64,000 nucleotides of DNA from Hevea brasiliensis (lineage: Eukaryota; Streptophyta; Magnoliopsida; Malpighiales; Euphorbiaceae). The DNA is taken from assembly GCF_030052815.1 (NCBI RefSeq), contig NC_079505.1, positions 65,023,399 to 65,087,398 of the forward strand. The letters run 5' to 3'. Made by a program: the position numbers and the translations under genes. Numbering within the stretch: position 1 is the stretch's first letter; every line of letters begins with the position of its first letter. The notes beneath the pieces are model-generated. The model ran no database searches. It was given only the letters and a program-made list of their open reading frames with translations, and was not told where the DNA came from. Of the stretch, positions 12,748 through 26,700 are shown in pieces.

Positions 12748-12782
12748 CCCTTGGGAAATATTTAGCTTTGAGAATCCGACTA

Positions 12783-13080
12783 AAAAAAGTTGGGGTCAGA
12801 AACAATTCTTCAACCCTCCCAACCAAGCATGGCTAAATTAAAAACAGTGAAGATCTAGAAAATACCTCCAAATTCTTTCCCTAAGCGCATTCTGTCCCAT
12901 AATAACCATTGAATCTTCCAATGACCATTCCCATTAGAGCCCCACTAGAACGAGTTCATCATCCTCTGCAGTTCTTCACATAAGGGAATAGGAATGGAAA
13001 ACGCACTCATACAATAGGAAGGAATCGCTTGGGCCACAGATTTTAACATTGACTGTTATTTAATCAGTCTTGCTTTACGC
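12783..13080 (-). pseudogene. LINE reverse transcriptase fragment (unit A)
   Basis: The minus strand encodes a decayed C-terminal piece of a plant L1-type protein: the 'AIPSYCMS'-like block, then a Met-rich FWW motif and a following W-rich segment. It is clearer in unit B (17250-17440). Both ends are lost. It lies directly after the LTR-like sequence and was duplicated with it. Confidence 0.65.
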
Positions 13081-14354
13081 AATTAATACTAACTGACTAT
13101 TAATTTTCTGCCAGCTTAAGTTATGGGCTTAATCACATTAAATTGACAATTTAATTTAATATTTCAGACCCATTAATTAATTAAGGTCAAAAATATTAAA
13201 ATTAAATTATAGTGTAAACACAATCATTGAAGAGCAAAAAAGTACATAGGCTTGGAAGAAATTAGAGCATAAAAGTTACATAAAGTTAAAAGTAAGTATA
13301 TATGCTTTAAGAAAAAGAAAGAATTGGTGAGTTTAGAAGGCAAAAAAAGAATTTTTTAGAGTAAAACGACATTGTTTTTATGGGATAGTATAAGTGAAAA
13401 AAATATGACATGTTGATATGCATGTATTAGGACAATTTTTTTAATATACCTTCTTAACATCAAAGTACAAAAGATTTAAAAAATTGCCATTCAAATTTGC
13501 ACTATTCATTTCAACGATGGAAAATTTATGACGTTAATGTGTTTTGATGTATTTGATTGAGCAATTAGAAGTTAGCTTTTAATTTTTTTAAAGAAATATT
13601 CATGATTCAAATTAATTGGTTTGAAGTGAATATTTAAAATAAACTAATAAAGTCAATTTGTAAATAACTTTAACCATGATTAACATAACTTAAACTATTT
13701 ATGTTTAGTTTGAATAATTAATTGAATTGACTTATACTATTAGTTTGAAGTTAGCTTTATGTTTAGTTTGAATAATTAACATTTGGCACTTGGATGGAAG
13801 TCTATATAGCTGATTGCCTATGAGATAGGTAGGAGTTGGTGCAAAAACCTTGCTCGTGGCACGAAGTAAGTGGAAAGTTCACAATGTCATGGAATTAAAA
13901 AGTACAGGTGCTTTTAGCATAGAAGAAAAGTCTTGCTAGAGTCCCAATGGCCAAGTAGGATCAATAATGATCTAGGGTAAAGTGCATGCAAAGTTATTTA
14001 TTTTAGAAGGAAGCTTCATAAGATGTTGTAAAACAAATAGTACGAGTCACTTTTGTGTGCCATAAAGATTGGTAAAAGAAGAGAACAGAGATTAGAATTT
14101 CAAATTGCTACACTAGAGTATAGTAAAAGAATAAAAAGTATCAAAGATGTCAGAGAAAGATTAAGGAGTGGTTGAAGGTAGGAGTTTCACTACGAAAGGA
14201 TGATGATGGCTTTGACACTGCTGCAAGGTTAGAGAGTAGTATATTAGGTTCGTCAGCATATGCTGAGTTTGAGGAGCAATGACTAACCACTTTCCTTTCC
14301 TTTGGCCTTTTTGTTTAAAAATTTGGAGACAAATTTTTCTTAAGTGGGGAAGAA

Positions 14355-14489
14355 TGTAACAGCCTGATTTTTTTTATATACATAGAAAATATTTAAAAAT
14401 TAGACTATTAATTTATCATTATTTTATTCATGGTATTAAATTAGTATTTTCATAATAATGATATTTTTACTTTATGGTTATTTTTACAT

Positions 14490-14577
<88 letters not shown>

Positions 14578-17137
14578 GTCATCATCAAAAATCAATTAAA
14601 GTTATTTAAGATTAAATTATATTAAATTTCTTTAGAGTATTATTATCATTATTACTAAAGTTTTATTTAATTTAAATATAATAAAAGAATTTTGGACCTA
14701 ATTGTATATATCTAAAAAGTTTAGGGACCAATAGGGTTAAAACTTTCCAGGAATGAATATGGACAAGTGCATGTCCATATTCATTCTCAGAATAAAAAAA
14801 AAAAATAGCAGCTACACTTTTTCTCTTTCTCCCCCCTATCTTCTTCCCTCTCCCTCTCGTCACTCTCCTTGCCGCCCCCACTTTTTGCAACTATCAGTAA
14901 CCACCACCCACCACGGCTTTCGGCGAGGAGTTCCCCCATCCTGGGTGACGCCGATGAACAGACTGCTATCCGGAGCAGCACCAGAAGCAGCGGCAAATGA
15001 GGGAGGAGAGAGAAAAATGTGTATGCAGGGGCAGCAACTTCCAAGGGCGATTTTGGCTTCATCAGACGTCCAATCAAGGTGATTCTAGTGGCTTTAGAAA
15101 GCTTATTCCAAGAGCTTTCTTTTGATACCAAATTTGTAGCAAATGGTGGTTGGAGGAAAAAGTTATGGAGGAGAGAAGTTTCAAGTTTTTTAAGCTTTCA
15201 GATCTGGGACGATTCGACTATTGGATCGATGATCCGAGACCATCGTTGAACTCAGGGAGATGAAACCTTCGAGACGAGACTGACTCCACTCCGATTGAAC
15301 ATCGTTTGAAAAGGGCGATTATCAGACGGTTTAGATCACTTAGTAAGATTTGACTTTTTGATGCCTCAAAATTAAATATAATTATATGATAATTATTAAT
15401 AATTTTTTAGCTTTGTTTAGGTGCAATCAGATCGATGTTAGCTCACCGGCGCTAGAGATCAAGGTTTCAGAATGATCTGGCTGCCCGGCGGCCCATCCCA
15501 GAGTATAGTCAATATTATAGTCGATCCTAGTATTTTTAGACATTTTGAGCATGTTCCAGGTAGCACAATTTGTAAAGGTAGTCTCAAACTTAAATTGTGT
15601 AATTTTTACCTTGATTAAGCTAGTTGATAAATTTCTAAAATATTTCTGACTTAGTAAAATTAAGTAAAATAATTTTCATTAATATAAGGACGATGTAGAG
15701 GACCTTTAGGAATATTTTTTATAATTTTTAAAGTGTTAAAAATAAATATTTGGACTGTAGAGGAGTTGGGGACTTGAGCTGGAGTTTGAAGGATTGAACC
15801 TAGATTAGGATTCTTGTTGGCCCTGAATAGGCATTTTAATTGTTGTTGTGGGCCTAAGGCCCTGTGTCTTGTTGTTGGTTTATTTTTATTTACAGGGGTT
15901 TAGGTCCAATTGTTAGGGAGACTCTGTCGAAAGTTCGGCAAGACCTTAGGATTTCTTTTAATTATATAGTTTGAATTAATTATTTAATTTTATCAGTCTT
16001 TTGATAGAGGTCAGTGTGTATGTTTAGGTGATTGGAATTGGTAGTCTTCTCCTTCCAACCAGACCAGCTGCAATCCAGTTGACCAGTATGCGAGTTGGAT
16101 ATTGATTATTTTTGCAATTTCAATATTAATTATATCTCTGGCATACTCATGCATTTTATAAATATTTAATTATGTACATGTATAGTTAATATATTATGGG
16201 TATTTTGATTACTGCATATTTAATTATTGTTATTTATTTGTGATTGATACCCTGAGGATAATTTGGAGCTCTGTGTATGTATTGGCGTGAGCATGGTATG
16301 GATATGGATATGGGTGGGATAGGTAGCCGCTGTTGGAGCTTGAATCGCTGGGACTCAATCCTTATAGATGGATAAGTCAGGGTGAGTACGGCTTTAAGTT
16401 GATCTCGCTGACCACCGCACTTAGATTATTAAGTGAAAGTTCAGTTTGAGTTGACCTCGTTGGCAGGTATTCGATTAAGAAAGCTGCATAGGGAATCAAC
16501 TTCTATATATATATATATTGATGTGATACACTGTGTATGTGAGTAGTTCCAAATTAACTTTTCGTGTGAATATTGAGTGAATTATTTATTTTATATATTG
16601 GATGTGCATTTCTTGGTAGGATTGCACTAGCCTTAGATAGTCATAGAAATTGCATCTATAATCAATATCTAAACTCTCTGAGTCGAACGCTAATTCCTGT
16701 TCAATATTTTTTCCCAGGTTGCAGGAGGAGCGAGTTTAATTTCTTCGAGTCCACCTGCATTTTCCTTTGCAAGTTGTGTTTTCTAGTTAATGTTTCTTGT
16801 GTCTATTTATTTATTTGTTTAATAATTAAAACTTCACTGTGACATTGGGATATGTACTCATGATATTAATTAATGAAAAATTATTATGATATTAAATTGT
16901 TTGTACATGATGGGTATCAGGGTTGAGTTGAGCTCCCCTAGTTTTGGTTTCTGAAGGTTGTCAGGTTGGTTTGGCTCAAATAAAAATATAATATTTTATC
17001 TTATTTTATTTGTATATTGAGCCTTAATTTTGGCTCTGATTATGGGTTTGGAAATACTAAAGTTTACTACGGGCCTCAGGGGCTTTATGTCGACCCAAGT
17101 CCTAGTGCTAATCATGCCCCTGGGATCGGGTTATGAC
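14355..17137 (+). mobile_element. LTR in unit B, 3' boundary uncertain
   Basis: Duplicate of the LTR at 9958, starting TGTAACAGCC after TGGGGAAGAA. The first candidate end is TGTGACA at 16844 (2490 bp), the second the ATCGGGTTATGAC block near 17137. It contains (ATT)n at about 14492-14576. It moved by segmental duplication, not transposition, because the flanks are copied too. Confidence 0.6.
14492..14576. repeat. (ATT)n microsatellite, unit B
   Basis: About 28 ATT triplets at the position matching the tract at 10094 in unit A. Confidence 0.95.
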
Positions 17138-17169
17138 CCCTTGGGAAATATTTAGCTTTGAGAATCCAA

Positions 17170-17460
17170 CTAAAAAAAGCATTGGGGTCAGAAACAATTC
17201 TTCAACCCTACCAACCAAGCATGGCTAAATTAAAAATAGTGAATATTTAGAATCCAAATTCTTTCCCTAAGCACATTCTGTCCCATGATAACCACTGAAT
17301 CTTCCAATGACCATTCCCATTAGAGGCCCACCAGAACGAGTTCATCATCCTCTGCAGTTCTTCACATAAGGAAACAGGAATGGAAAACGCACTTATACAA
17401 TAGGAAGGAATCGCTTGGGCCACAAATTTTAACACTGACTGTTATTTAATTGGTCTTGCT
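17170..17460 (-). pseudogene. LINE reverse transcriptase fragment (unit B)
   Basis: On the minus strand 17435-17247 reads as 62 codons with the blocks AQAIPSYCISAF, LCEELQRMMNSFWW and KIQWLSWDRMC. These match the region just C-terminal to the reverse transcriptase of plant L1 LINEs. The Asp-Asp catalytic region and the endonuclease are absent. A truncated relic with no function. Confidence 0.75.
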
Positions 17461-18131
17461 CCACACAATTAATACTAATTGACTATTAATTTTCTGCCAG
17501 CTTAAGTTATGGGCTTAATCACATTAAATTGACAATTTAATTTTATATTTCAGAACCATTAATTAACTAAGGCGCAAAAAATATTAAAATTAAATTATAG
17601 TGTAAACACAATCATTGAAGAGCAAAAAAGTACATATGTTTAGAAGAAATTAGAGCATAAAAGTTACACAAAGTTAAAAGTATAGTATATATGCTTTAAG
17701 AAAAAGAAAGAATTGGTGAGTTTAGAAGGCAAAAAACGAATTTTTTAGAGTAAAACGACATTGTTTTTATGGGATAGTATAACTGAAAATAATATGACAT
17801 GTCGATATGCATGTATTAGGACAATTTTTTTAATATACCTTCTTAACATCAAAATACTAAAGATTTAAAAAATTGCCATTCAAATTTGCACTATTCATTT
17901 CAACAATGGAAAATTTATGACGTTAATGTATTTTGATGTATTTGATTGAGCAATTAGAAGTTAGCTTTTAATTTTTTTAAAGAAATATTCATGATTCAAA
18001 TTAATTGGTTTGAAGTAAATATTTAAAATAAACTAATAAAGTCAATTTGTAAATAACTTTAACCATGATTAACCTAACTTAAACTATTTATGTTTAATTT
18101 GAATAATTAATTGAATTGACTTATACTATTA

Positions 18132-20755
18132 GGTAAAATAATAATATTTTAAAAATTGAGGACATTCAGATCCAATGATATTAAAATCTATGATATGAAC
18201 ATACATTCAAGATAGGTTTAATTTCATTGTGTATTGAAAATAAAAGCAAATTAACGTAATAAAGATATTTACATATAATTAAAAATGATGTAGATTTACT
18301 GCATTCTTGATTTGATTTGGTTTGGTTTCAAATGATTTTTTTTATATTAATTCTGAAACCAAATTAAAAAGTCGGTTTGATTATATTTTTAAACTTATCC
18401 AAATCAAATCATGTAAGTGTCAAAATTATGATTTTTGATTGCAATTAGATTGAACTGATTAGTTTTGCTGGTTTGATTAATTTGTGTAATCTTACTTTTG
18501 GCTTTCGATTGCTAACTTGAGATATTTGTTAAACATGACTTTTAGATAAGCTTTTTAAAAATCAGTGATTAATTTTAAAATTATAATTATGCAATTGAAA
18601 GGTAAAATTTTCATATGTTAGTTTTCATTGCTTCGGTCGCCAATATTTAATAGTTAATTTTTTTATCATTAAAATTTAACAATTAATGCTTATCTCTTAT
18701 AGTTATTTGTTATACCCAATAGGTGTTCGATGAATTTATACGATGTTATTATAATTTTTGTCAAGAAAAAATAATTTTATTAAATATGTTAATTAAAATT
18801 ATAAAAAATTAATTTAAAATTAAATTTAGCATATTTTAATTATAAAAATTTTAAAATAATTTATTAATATTTTTATTTTCTTAATAATTTTTAAAATAAT
18901 ATTTTTATTATTTCGTTAAAAAATAAATCTGAATCACATACATATCCCTAAATAAAATATCAATATAAAATATCTGAATAAATTGTACCAACTACAATCT
19001 TTAAATTTAGGGTTGTTTCATTTTTATTTCTAAATTTTAATTTATAAAATTACCCACTTTTAATTTTATTTCAGAAATTTTTTCTAATATATAATAATAA
19101 ATTTATATATAAAGAGTAAAATACTCTTTTACCCATCTTTTTAAAAATAAAATTACCGGTTTATCCTTTTTCATTCACTTTCTCTTCTACTTTTTATAAT
19201 CATATTAATTAATAATTATTTATCAATAAAATTACTTTATTTTATTTATTAATACAATTGTTGATTATATATACATTATTTATAATTCTTATTATTTTTT
19301 ATTAATTATTATTGCTATCAAATAAAATATGTAGAATTATTTTACTTGATGGAAGGTAAATTGAGATATTTTAATAAAATATTATTTTAAATATTATTAT
19401 AATAATAATTAAAAAAAAAAAAGAAAAGATATAGGAAGATTTTAGACCGTTTCCTAGCTAGGTTTATGACCTAACCTCCCTTGATATTTCTAGATATAAC
19501 TCACTCTCTTTCCCCGTTTTGTTTTAGGCTCTCTTCCCGTTATCTCTAAATTTAATTATTTAATTCAAATTATATTTTATAAAATATTTCCTTTTTAAAA
19601 TTAAAGAGGAAAAATAAATTAATTGATGCTTAAATTAAATTATTTAATTGAAATAAAATTTAAAAAATAGTATTTTAAAATTAAAGGGTAAATAAAATTA
19701 TTTATTAATAAACTTAATTAAAGTTTAATAAAATTTATATTAATAATAACAAATAATAAATAAATATATAAATTAATGAATAATTTTATTAATAAATTTA
19801 ATAAAAGTTAATTCTATTAAAAATAAAATAATTTTATTAATAATTATTTATCAATTAATTTAACTATAAAAATAAGAGAGAGGAGAAATTATGTAAAATT
19901 GTAATTTTCTTTTTGAGAGGGTGATCATTTTATATTTTTTCACTTATTACCCTTTTATTTTTAAAAAAAAAAATGGTTGTGAAATTTCTCTTAAATAAAC
20001 TAAAGTTTAGGGAATGAAATTTATCTTATAAACCTTTTATTTTAAGGAAATATTTGATATAAATGAATTTTATAAAATTTTATGAAATTTATTTATAAAT
20101 ATAAAATTTTAACATTTAATTTAAAAGAAAAATCATTTGAAATTCTTAAAAATGAAATTTTTTATAAGTAAATTAAATTTTATTAAAATTTATAAAATTT
20201 GAAAATAAATTTAAAATCATATATATTTCTAATCATAAAATTATTTTATTATTATATATTATTTTACTTATTTTAAATATAAAATTTATTTTATTTAAAA
20301 TTTATTATAATTAAATTAAATTTTATTAAAACTGATAAAATTTGAAAATAAATTTTAAATTTAAAATTATATATATTTTAAGTCATAAAATTATTTTATT
20401 ATTATATATTATTTTATTTTATTTATTTTAAATATAAAATTTATTTCATTTAAAATAAATTTTATTTTTAATTTAAAATATATTAAATAAAAAAAATTAA
20501 TTTATAAATAAATTTTATCAATTTATAAATAAAATAAATTTTATCTTAGAATTTAATCAAACAGGCGTAAAGTATCCCATAAAGTTTACAAAAAGCAAAA
20601 GAAGAGGACAAAAGGGAAAGAAGTGAAAAGACATTACTCTCCAGAAAGATGTCTGGTTGTGAGACACACCGTCACACACTGTACAGGGTGTTGTCAATGT
20701 GCAAATCATTACTCACTATCCTAGCTCAAAACAATTCTTATCTTTGATGGTTCAT
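18132..20755. other. AT-rich intergenic DNA upstream of the aminopeptidase gene
   Basis: No coding sequence is supported. The stretch is very AT-rich, especially 18700-20560. At 18300-18430 there is a degenerate GGTTTGGTTT-type segment resembling the element at 28814. A tandem duplication lies at about 20171-20460. The last 180 bp are less AT-rich and probably hold the promoter of the gene at 20787. Confidence 0.7.
20171..20460. repeat. AT-rich tandem duplication, period about 143 bp
   Basis: A block beginning AATTAAATTTTATTAAAA at about 20171 recurs from about 20314 with the same order of landmarks (TTTGAAAATAAATTT, CATAAAATTATTTTATTATT, TTTAAATATAAAATTTAT). Two imperfect copies, no coding content, about 330 bp upstream of the aminopeptidase start codon. 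Confidence 0.75.
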
Positions 20756-20763
20756 TATAAATA
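20756..20763 (+). promoter_or_regulatory. Candidate TATA box of the aminopeptidase gene
   Basis: TATAAATA lies 24 bp before the ATG at 20787. At normal plant spacing the start site would fall at or near the ATG, leaving almost no leader. So either the 5' UTR is very short, this box is not used, or translation starts further down. The other in-frame Met is at 20970. Confidence 0.4.
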
Positions 20764-20786
20764 GATAGACACTCCCGCACCTTAAA

Positions 20787-23700
20787 ATGTCCGCCATTGT
20801 AGTATCCTTGGCTACTTCCATTTCTTCTTTTCTTGTTCCTTCTGCTTCTTCTTTTTCTTCTTCTTCTTCCTTATTTTTTTCGAAGTTCAGGTCTGCACCT
20901 GTTCTTAGATTCTCTTTTGCAGTTGCACCCCTTTGTTGTCGTAGAGGAGGAGGAGCAGCAGGGAAGCTCATGGCTCACTCTTTAGCACGAGCCACTCTCG
21001 GCCTTACTCAGCCCGCCAACGTCGATGTTCCCAAGGTCGTCTTCTAACTCTATGAAAGGAAACCACTTTCATTTTTTTTTAGTATTACGGATTAGGATGT
21101 TGATTGTTTGATTTTTGGATAATGAGTTCATTTTCTTTTTTAAATTTTCTTTTAAGTCAACTGTAGATTTGATTGTGTAAGTCTGCATCTATATGCTATA
21201 GATTGATGGTTTATTGCCTTGTGTAATTGGCATATGCTGAAATTCAATTATTTTTTTGCTAATTTTGTTTTAAATGCATCAAGTTCTATCTCTGATCTAA
21301 TTTGATCGGCTGTCATAGGCTAAATTCTTGATCATCTGTTTTTGGTTGGCGAATTTAGTTCCTTTGCCTTCATTTTTTTTTTGGTTTTGGTTTTACACTT
21401 ATGATTTACATCGTGATCAATAATTGTGTATCATGCTGTATTTTCCATCTTAAATTGTGTGTTGATTGACTGTTACCAGTGAAATCTGTAAATATTTGAG
21501 TTTAGCTTTCGTGATTATTTTTACTTTTTCTGAATACTAAAAGTTTATTATGTGGTTGTCATAATGTTCCAAAGATCTCTTTTTCTGCGAAAGATGTTGA
21601 TGTAGTAGAATGGAAAGGAGATATACTTGCAGTGGGTGTCACTGAGAAAGATATGGCCAAAGATGAAAGCACAAAGTTTGAGAATTCACTCCTTAAGAAG
21701 CTAGATGCTCACCTGGGTGGTCTCTTAAGTGAAGCCTCTTCCGAGGAGGATTTCGCTGGAAAAGCTAGTCAATCCATTGTTCTTAGACTTCCAGGTCTTG
21801 GTTCTAAAAGGGTTGGCTTAGTTGGGCTTGGACAGTCTGCTTCAACCACCTTGGCGTTTCGCAATCTTGGTGAGGCAATTGCTGCTATTGCAAAGTCTGC
21901 TCATGCCAGTGATGTTGCTATAGTGCTTGCCTCGTCAGAAAGTATCCCAAATGAATCAAAGCTTAATACTGCTTCAGCAATAGCATCTGGTACTCGTTTG
22001 ATGATTTAATGTTGTAATACTTGTTAAGTGATGAATGATTTCTTTAGCAGTTACAGCTAATTTATCTGGAATGGTTTAAATTTTTTAGGAACTGTGCTGG
22101 GGATATATGAAGATAACAGGTATAAGTCAGAGTCAAAGAAACCAGTGCTTAAATCTGTGGATATTCTTGGTCTTGGAACTGGCCCTGAAATAGAGAAGAG
22201 GCTCAAATATGCTGAAGATGTTTCTTCTGCTGTAATTTTTGGAAGAGAGCTTGTGAATTCACCGGCCAATGTACTTACCCCTGGTTCGTATGAGCTGAAT
22301 CTCCTTTACTGTTGGGCAAATTGGAATAAAATTTATAATTAAATCCTTGCTTTTCCTAAAAATATGATATAATTTATCCTCAGCTTTTGAGTTTCACTAA
22401 ACTTTAGTATTTCCATTAAAATATCATATACTTTAATCCCTAGCATGTTGTTTTGAACAACGTTTTAGTGCTTCCTTTTTTAAATAAAACAACATTTTAA
22501 TCCCTATAAGTTAGTAGGTAGGGAAATAAAATTTTATTTAATATAAAAAGTGAGGGACTAAAATGCTTTTTTACTTGAAGGTGAGAGACTAAAATGCAAA
22601 GGAATGACTGAAGTGTATATCCTTAAAAAAGTTTAGGACATTTTAATTCATTTTTGAAAAAGGATACAAGTGTAACTTTTACTTAATATCAAGGTTTTTT
22701 TTTTTTTTCCTTTTAATCGTTGCATGTGCAGAGCCATAACTTTGAGTATCAAATCATATGTGCTGGTGAACATATACCAATTGGTTGTATTTTTGTGTTT
22801 CATTTGGGGTGTGATGTGATAGTTTTGATGTTTAATTGCATGCAAAGTTTTTATGTTTAATTGTGTGTTGCACTTTTATGTTTCAGTGGTATTGGCAGAA
22901 GAAGCTTCGAAGATTGCTTCCACATACAGCGATGTTATTTCTGCTACCATCTTGAATGCAGAGCAATGCAAAGAATTAAAAATGGGGTCTTATCTGGGTG
23001 TTGCTGCAGCTTCTGCAAATCCCCCTCATTTCATCCATTTGTGTTATAAGCCTCCAAGTGGACCTGTTAAAGCCAAGTTGGCCTTAGTTGGAAAAGGATT
23101 GACTTTTGACAGGTGATAACATATTTTCAACCTGCCTGCCACATTTTCTGCTAAAGTCAGCTGGAGATTAGGTTCCTACAAATTTCAGAGTTCAAAGTTG
23201 ATCCTGTAGTTTAGTATCAATTATGGAGTTATGGTTGATACTATGATAAGTCTTGACTGTGAACTTTCAATGAGGGTGCTTCTGTTCTCACCATGTGCAT
23301 TCTATATTCTTGTGCAATGGATGCCTTTTGATATATTGTCTCACCCATTCCAAAATTCCAATTGCTTTGTCTGTCTCAAGTGTATTGGAAGCAGTACTTA
23401 TTTTTTTTGATGTTTTCCTTTGTTTCTGGTTCTGTCTTTAGAGATCCTTAATTATTTATCGTATTTGTTTTCAGTGGTGGCTACAACATCAAGACAGGAC
23501 CTGGATGTTCAATTGAGCTCATGAAATTTGATATGGGAGGTTCTGCAGCAGTTCTAGGAGCCGCAAAAGCCATTGGTCAGATTAAACCTCGTGGAGTGGA
23601 GGTCAGTCATTCGTGCTCCCTCTTCCTATTGTTAATCGTTGTTACAAGGAGTTTTCTTGGTGATCTATTTGAGTTCCCCTCCCCTTTCCCTCCTTTCCGT

Positions 23701-26700
23701 GTCCTTAATTTTTTCCCCCATTCTTGGAACAATTACAACGAGTGGAGGTTTAGAAGTAGAGTTCAATAAGCAGCCAGCAAGATTTATATTTGGGAATGAA
23801 AATAAGATGAGAAGAGGAGGGCCCATAGAGGAAATAACTAATTTTTTATTCTTTTGTTTATTTTTTATCCATGGATATTTGAACTATATTATGAATTTTA
23901 AAGTTGGCTGTGGCCCCCCACCAATTAGGTTGGTTTGACTGTTATCTTCTTCTTCTTCTTTTTTTTTTTATTTTTTTTAATTGCTGGTAAATGCCACAAA
24001 GTTTATGGAAATTTTGTATTTTCAGGTTCATTTCATTGTTGCAGCTTGTGAGAATATGATTAGTGGAACAGGTATGAGGCCAGGAGACATAGTCACGGCC
24101 TCAAATGGAAAGACTATTGAGGTATATCTTATCCACTCTCCCATCCAACCCACACACACCCCACCCACCGCGCTCCCGCCCCCCCGGCGGGAAAGAAAAA
24201 AAAAAAAAGAAAACAAAAAAAGAGGATTTAAATCAATTGATGGGAAGCTTTATTTATTTGATTGAACTGTTATATTTTGTCTGGACTAAACATGCGTTTA
24301 GGAGTTTCAGAACTTTTTACTTAAGCTCCTTTTTTTTTCCCTCTCAGAAATGGTAACTTGTTTCTTTTAATTTTTTATGTCCTGGACTGTTGCAGTATTT
24401 TCTCTAAAGTTTCATTTTAATGTGTCATATCTTACTCATTGTTGAGTGGAGCCAGCAGTTGTCATTGTTTGGAAAGGTTTAGGTTCTATTAGGTGAGTCC
24501 AAAACTCCAAATCCCATAAACTAGCTATCTCCCAATTTAATCTTAGGCCTTTTTCCTTGCATCAAGGGAAAGGCTTGTGCACCATTTGTTTGTTAACTTG
24601 ACAGATTTGCCTTATCTGTTAATGCCGATAGTGGAAAAAATGTGCCTGTCCTGATTTTCTTGTCCTCTTCTGGTTGATTCCTTTAGGTTAAGTAATTCCA
24701 TTTGTTTCTTATAGGATATTCCAGCATTTTTACTTGATATTATCAATATACCCCGAGAAAGCTAAGTTCCATCTTTTTTTACTAGTTGTCTTATATATAT
24801 ATATATATATATATTTAACATTAGAAAAATCAAGCTTTAAGTGGAATAATGTATAGAACTGGTTTCTCATTTGTATCAGTTTGAGGCTGGGTAACTTATG
24901 AGGTTCTCCATTAACAGAACATAATAACAATGATACTAATAATATGTTGTTGGATTTACTCATTGCAGGTCAATAACACTGATGCTGAAGGCAGGCTTAC
25001 ACTTGCAGATGCCTTAGTTTATGCTTGTAACCAGGGCGTAGAGAAGGTACTGGCAAAATGCAATGTATCCATGCTAGCAGCAAGATTTTTTGCAGATTTC
25101 TTTTTGCTGTTTTTAGTTATTGTTGGTACTGCAATTAACTTATGAAAAATTATGTTTATATCTTGGAATGGTTATGTAGAAGATATAGTGGACTGAAGCT
25201 GTTGAAGTGTTTTTTTTGTTTTTTTTTTTAAAGCTTGATATGTTAAAACTTTATGTGATATTTGATTGATAACTGAAAATAGTAGTAGTGTAGTGTTCTG
25301 TAATGTATAATATTATGATCCATTAATATTAACGTGATGAGGATTTAAAATGCTGTTTTCTGATTGTAAATTGATTGTCCTGTTCTATTTTGGAAGAGTT
25401 TGTGCCTTATATGGTTGTTTGCTTTGAATTTAAAATTTGTGCTAAAACTGTTATTTTGCAGATAGTTGACCTGGCAACATTGACTGGTGCCTGTGTAGTT
25501 GCTCTTGGTCCCTCAATTGCAGGTAGGCAAATATTTCGTGATCATGCTCATGCGTGTTGGTTGAATTCTAATAGAGATCAAGCTTTGAGAATCTCTTCTT
25601 CCTTTTATCCTTTTGATTGGAAGAGCATGTAACAAATATCCATGGCTATTATCTTATTAATATTAAGAGGTCCATAGGTAAGGTCTGTTGAATATTTTCA
25701 AAATTAAAGGCAGAACAAAAGTCCCACATCAGAAAAGGAAGGAAAAGTTGAGCTTGGAGCCTTGACTACATACTTCCTACATTCTGTTCAACAGTTCATG
25801 GTGAAGAAGTGTGGTCATGCATTTTTAGGCCATACAGTTTCTAGAACAGTATTTAAAACATATAAATATCATGTTTTTTACAAGTGTTTTACGGCCATTA
25901 TAAGTTGGCATGTTACCCATTTCATTTATTGTATTTAGGGCTGAGCATCTTTCGGTTCGGTTTGGTTCAGTTCAGTCTTGAGAATGAATAACTGAAATTC
26001 CTGGTATTTGATGTGAGCTGGACCGAACTGATCTTAGAGAGGAAACGAAACCAAATAGTTCACTTTGTTTTTTCAGTTCAATCTTCAATGGCTAGAAACT
26101 CACCCTCAATTTGATAAGACTTTCAATCAAATACCCAACAATTTTCAATCCCTATTGGTATTCATAAAACTGATAAACTCTTTCAGAGTTTGATTATTTA
26201 ATTGCCATTATTAATCAAGAGGAAACTATTTCTTAGGTGTCTTCACACCCAGTGATGACTTGGCCAACGAGGTTTTCACAGCAGCAGAGGTCAGTGGAGA
26301 GAAACTTTGGAGGATGCCATTGGAGGAAAGTTACTGGGAGTCCATGAAGTCTGGAGTGGCTGATATGGTCAACACTGGTGGTCGTCAAGGCGGTGCTATT
26401 ACTGCAGCTCTATTTTTGAAACAGGTAACTGAGCATATCAATGTATCTTATGCACTAATAGCAAAATTTTTCATACATCGTCTTCATAAGCTAGCTACTT
26501 ATGTTACATGGACTTGTATTATCCTGGTTTCATATGTGGGTATGTGTTTTAACTATTGGGCTCATCTTTATTGGTGAAATTTCCAATTATTTTATATTGT
26601 CCAGCAATAATTTGAAGCTGTCAGATGCAGGTACTTACATGAGTAATTGTAAAATAGTGCATTGCTAAGTACTGCATATTGCTTTGAGGGGTTTCTCCAC

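Larger units (their letters stand above)
9371..13777 (+). repeat. Tandem segmental duplication, unit A (4.4 kb)
   Basis: The sequence from AACATTTGGCACTTGG at 9371 recurs from 13778, a period of 4407 bp. The copies stay colinear through the retroelement end, LTR, LINE fragment and trailing AT-rich DNA, and look about 95-97 percent alike by eye. Unit A has a G16 run (9937-9952) and a C15 run (10471-10485) that unit B lacks. Its last ~36 bases (about 13742-13777) are not at the end of unit B; they repeat words found just upstream, as in filler DNA at a repair junction. Confidence 0.9.
13778..18131 (+). repeat. Tandem segmental duplication, unit B (4.35 kb)
   Basis: Second copy of the 9371-13777 unit. 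It follows directly in the same orientation and ends near TTATACTATTAG at 18131, where the single-copy flank begins. Small differences (a longer ATT tract, no G16 run, a shorter TA tract at about 16504-16519) show that the copies have diverged since duplication. Confidence 0.9.
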
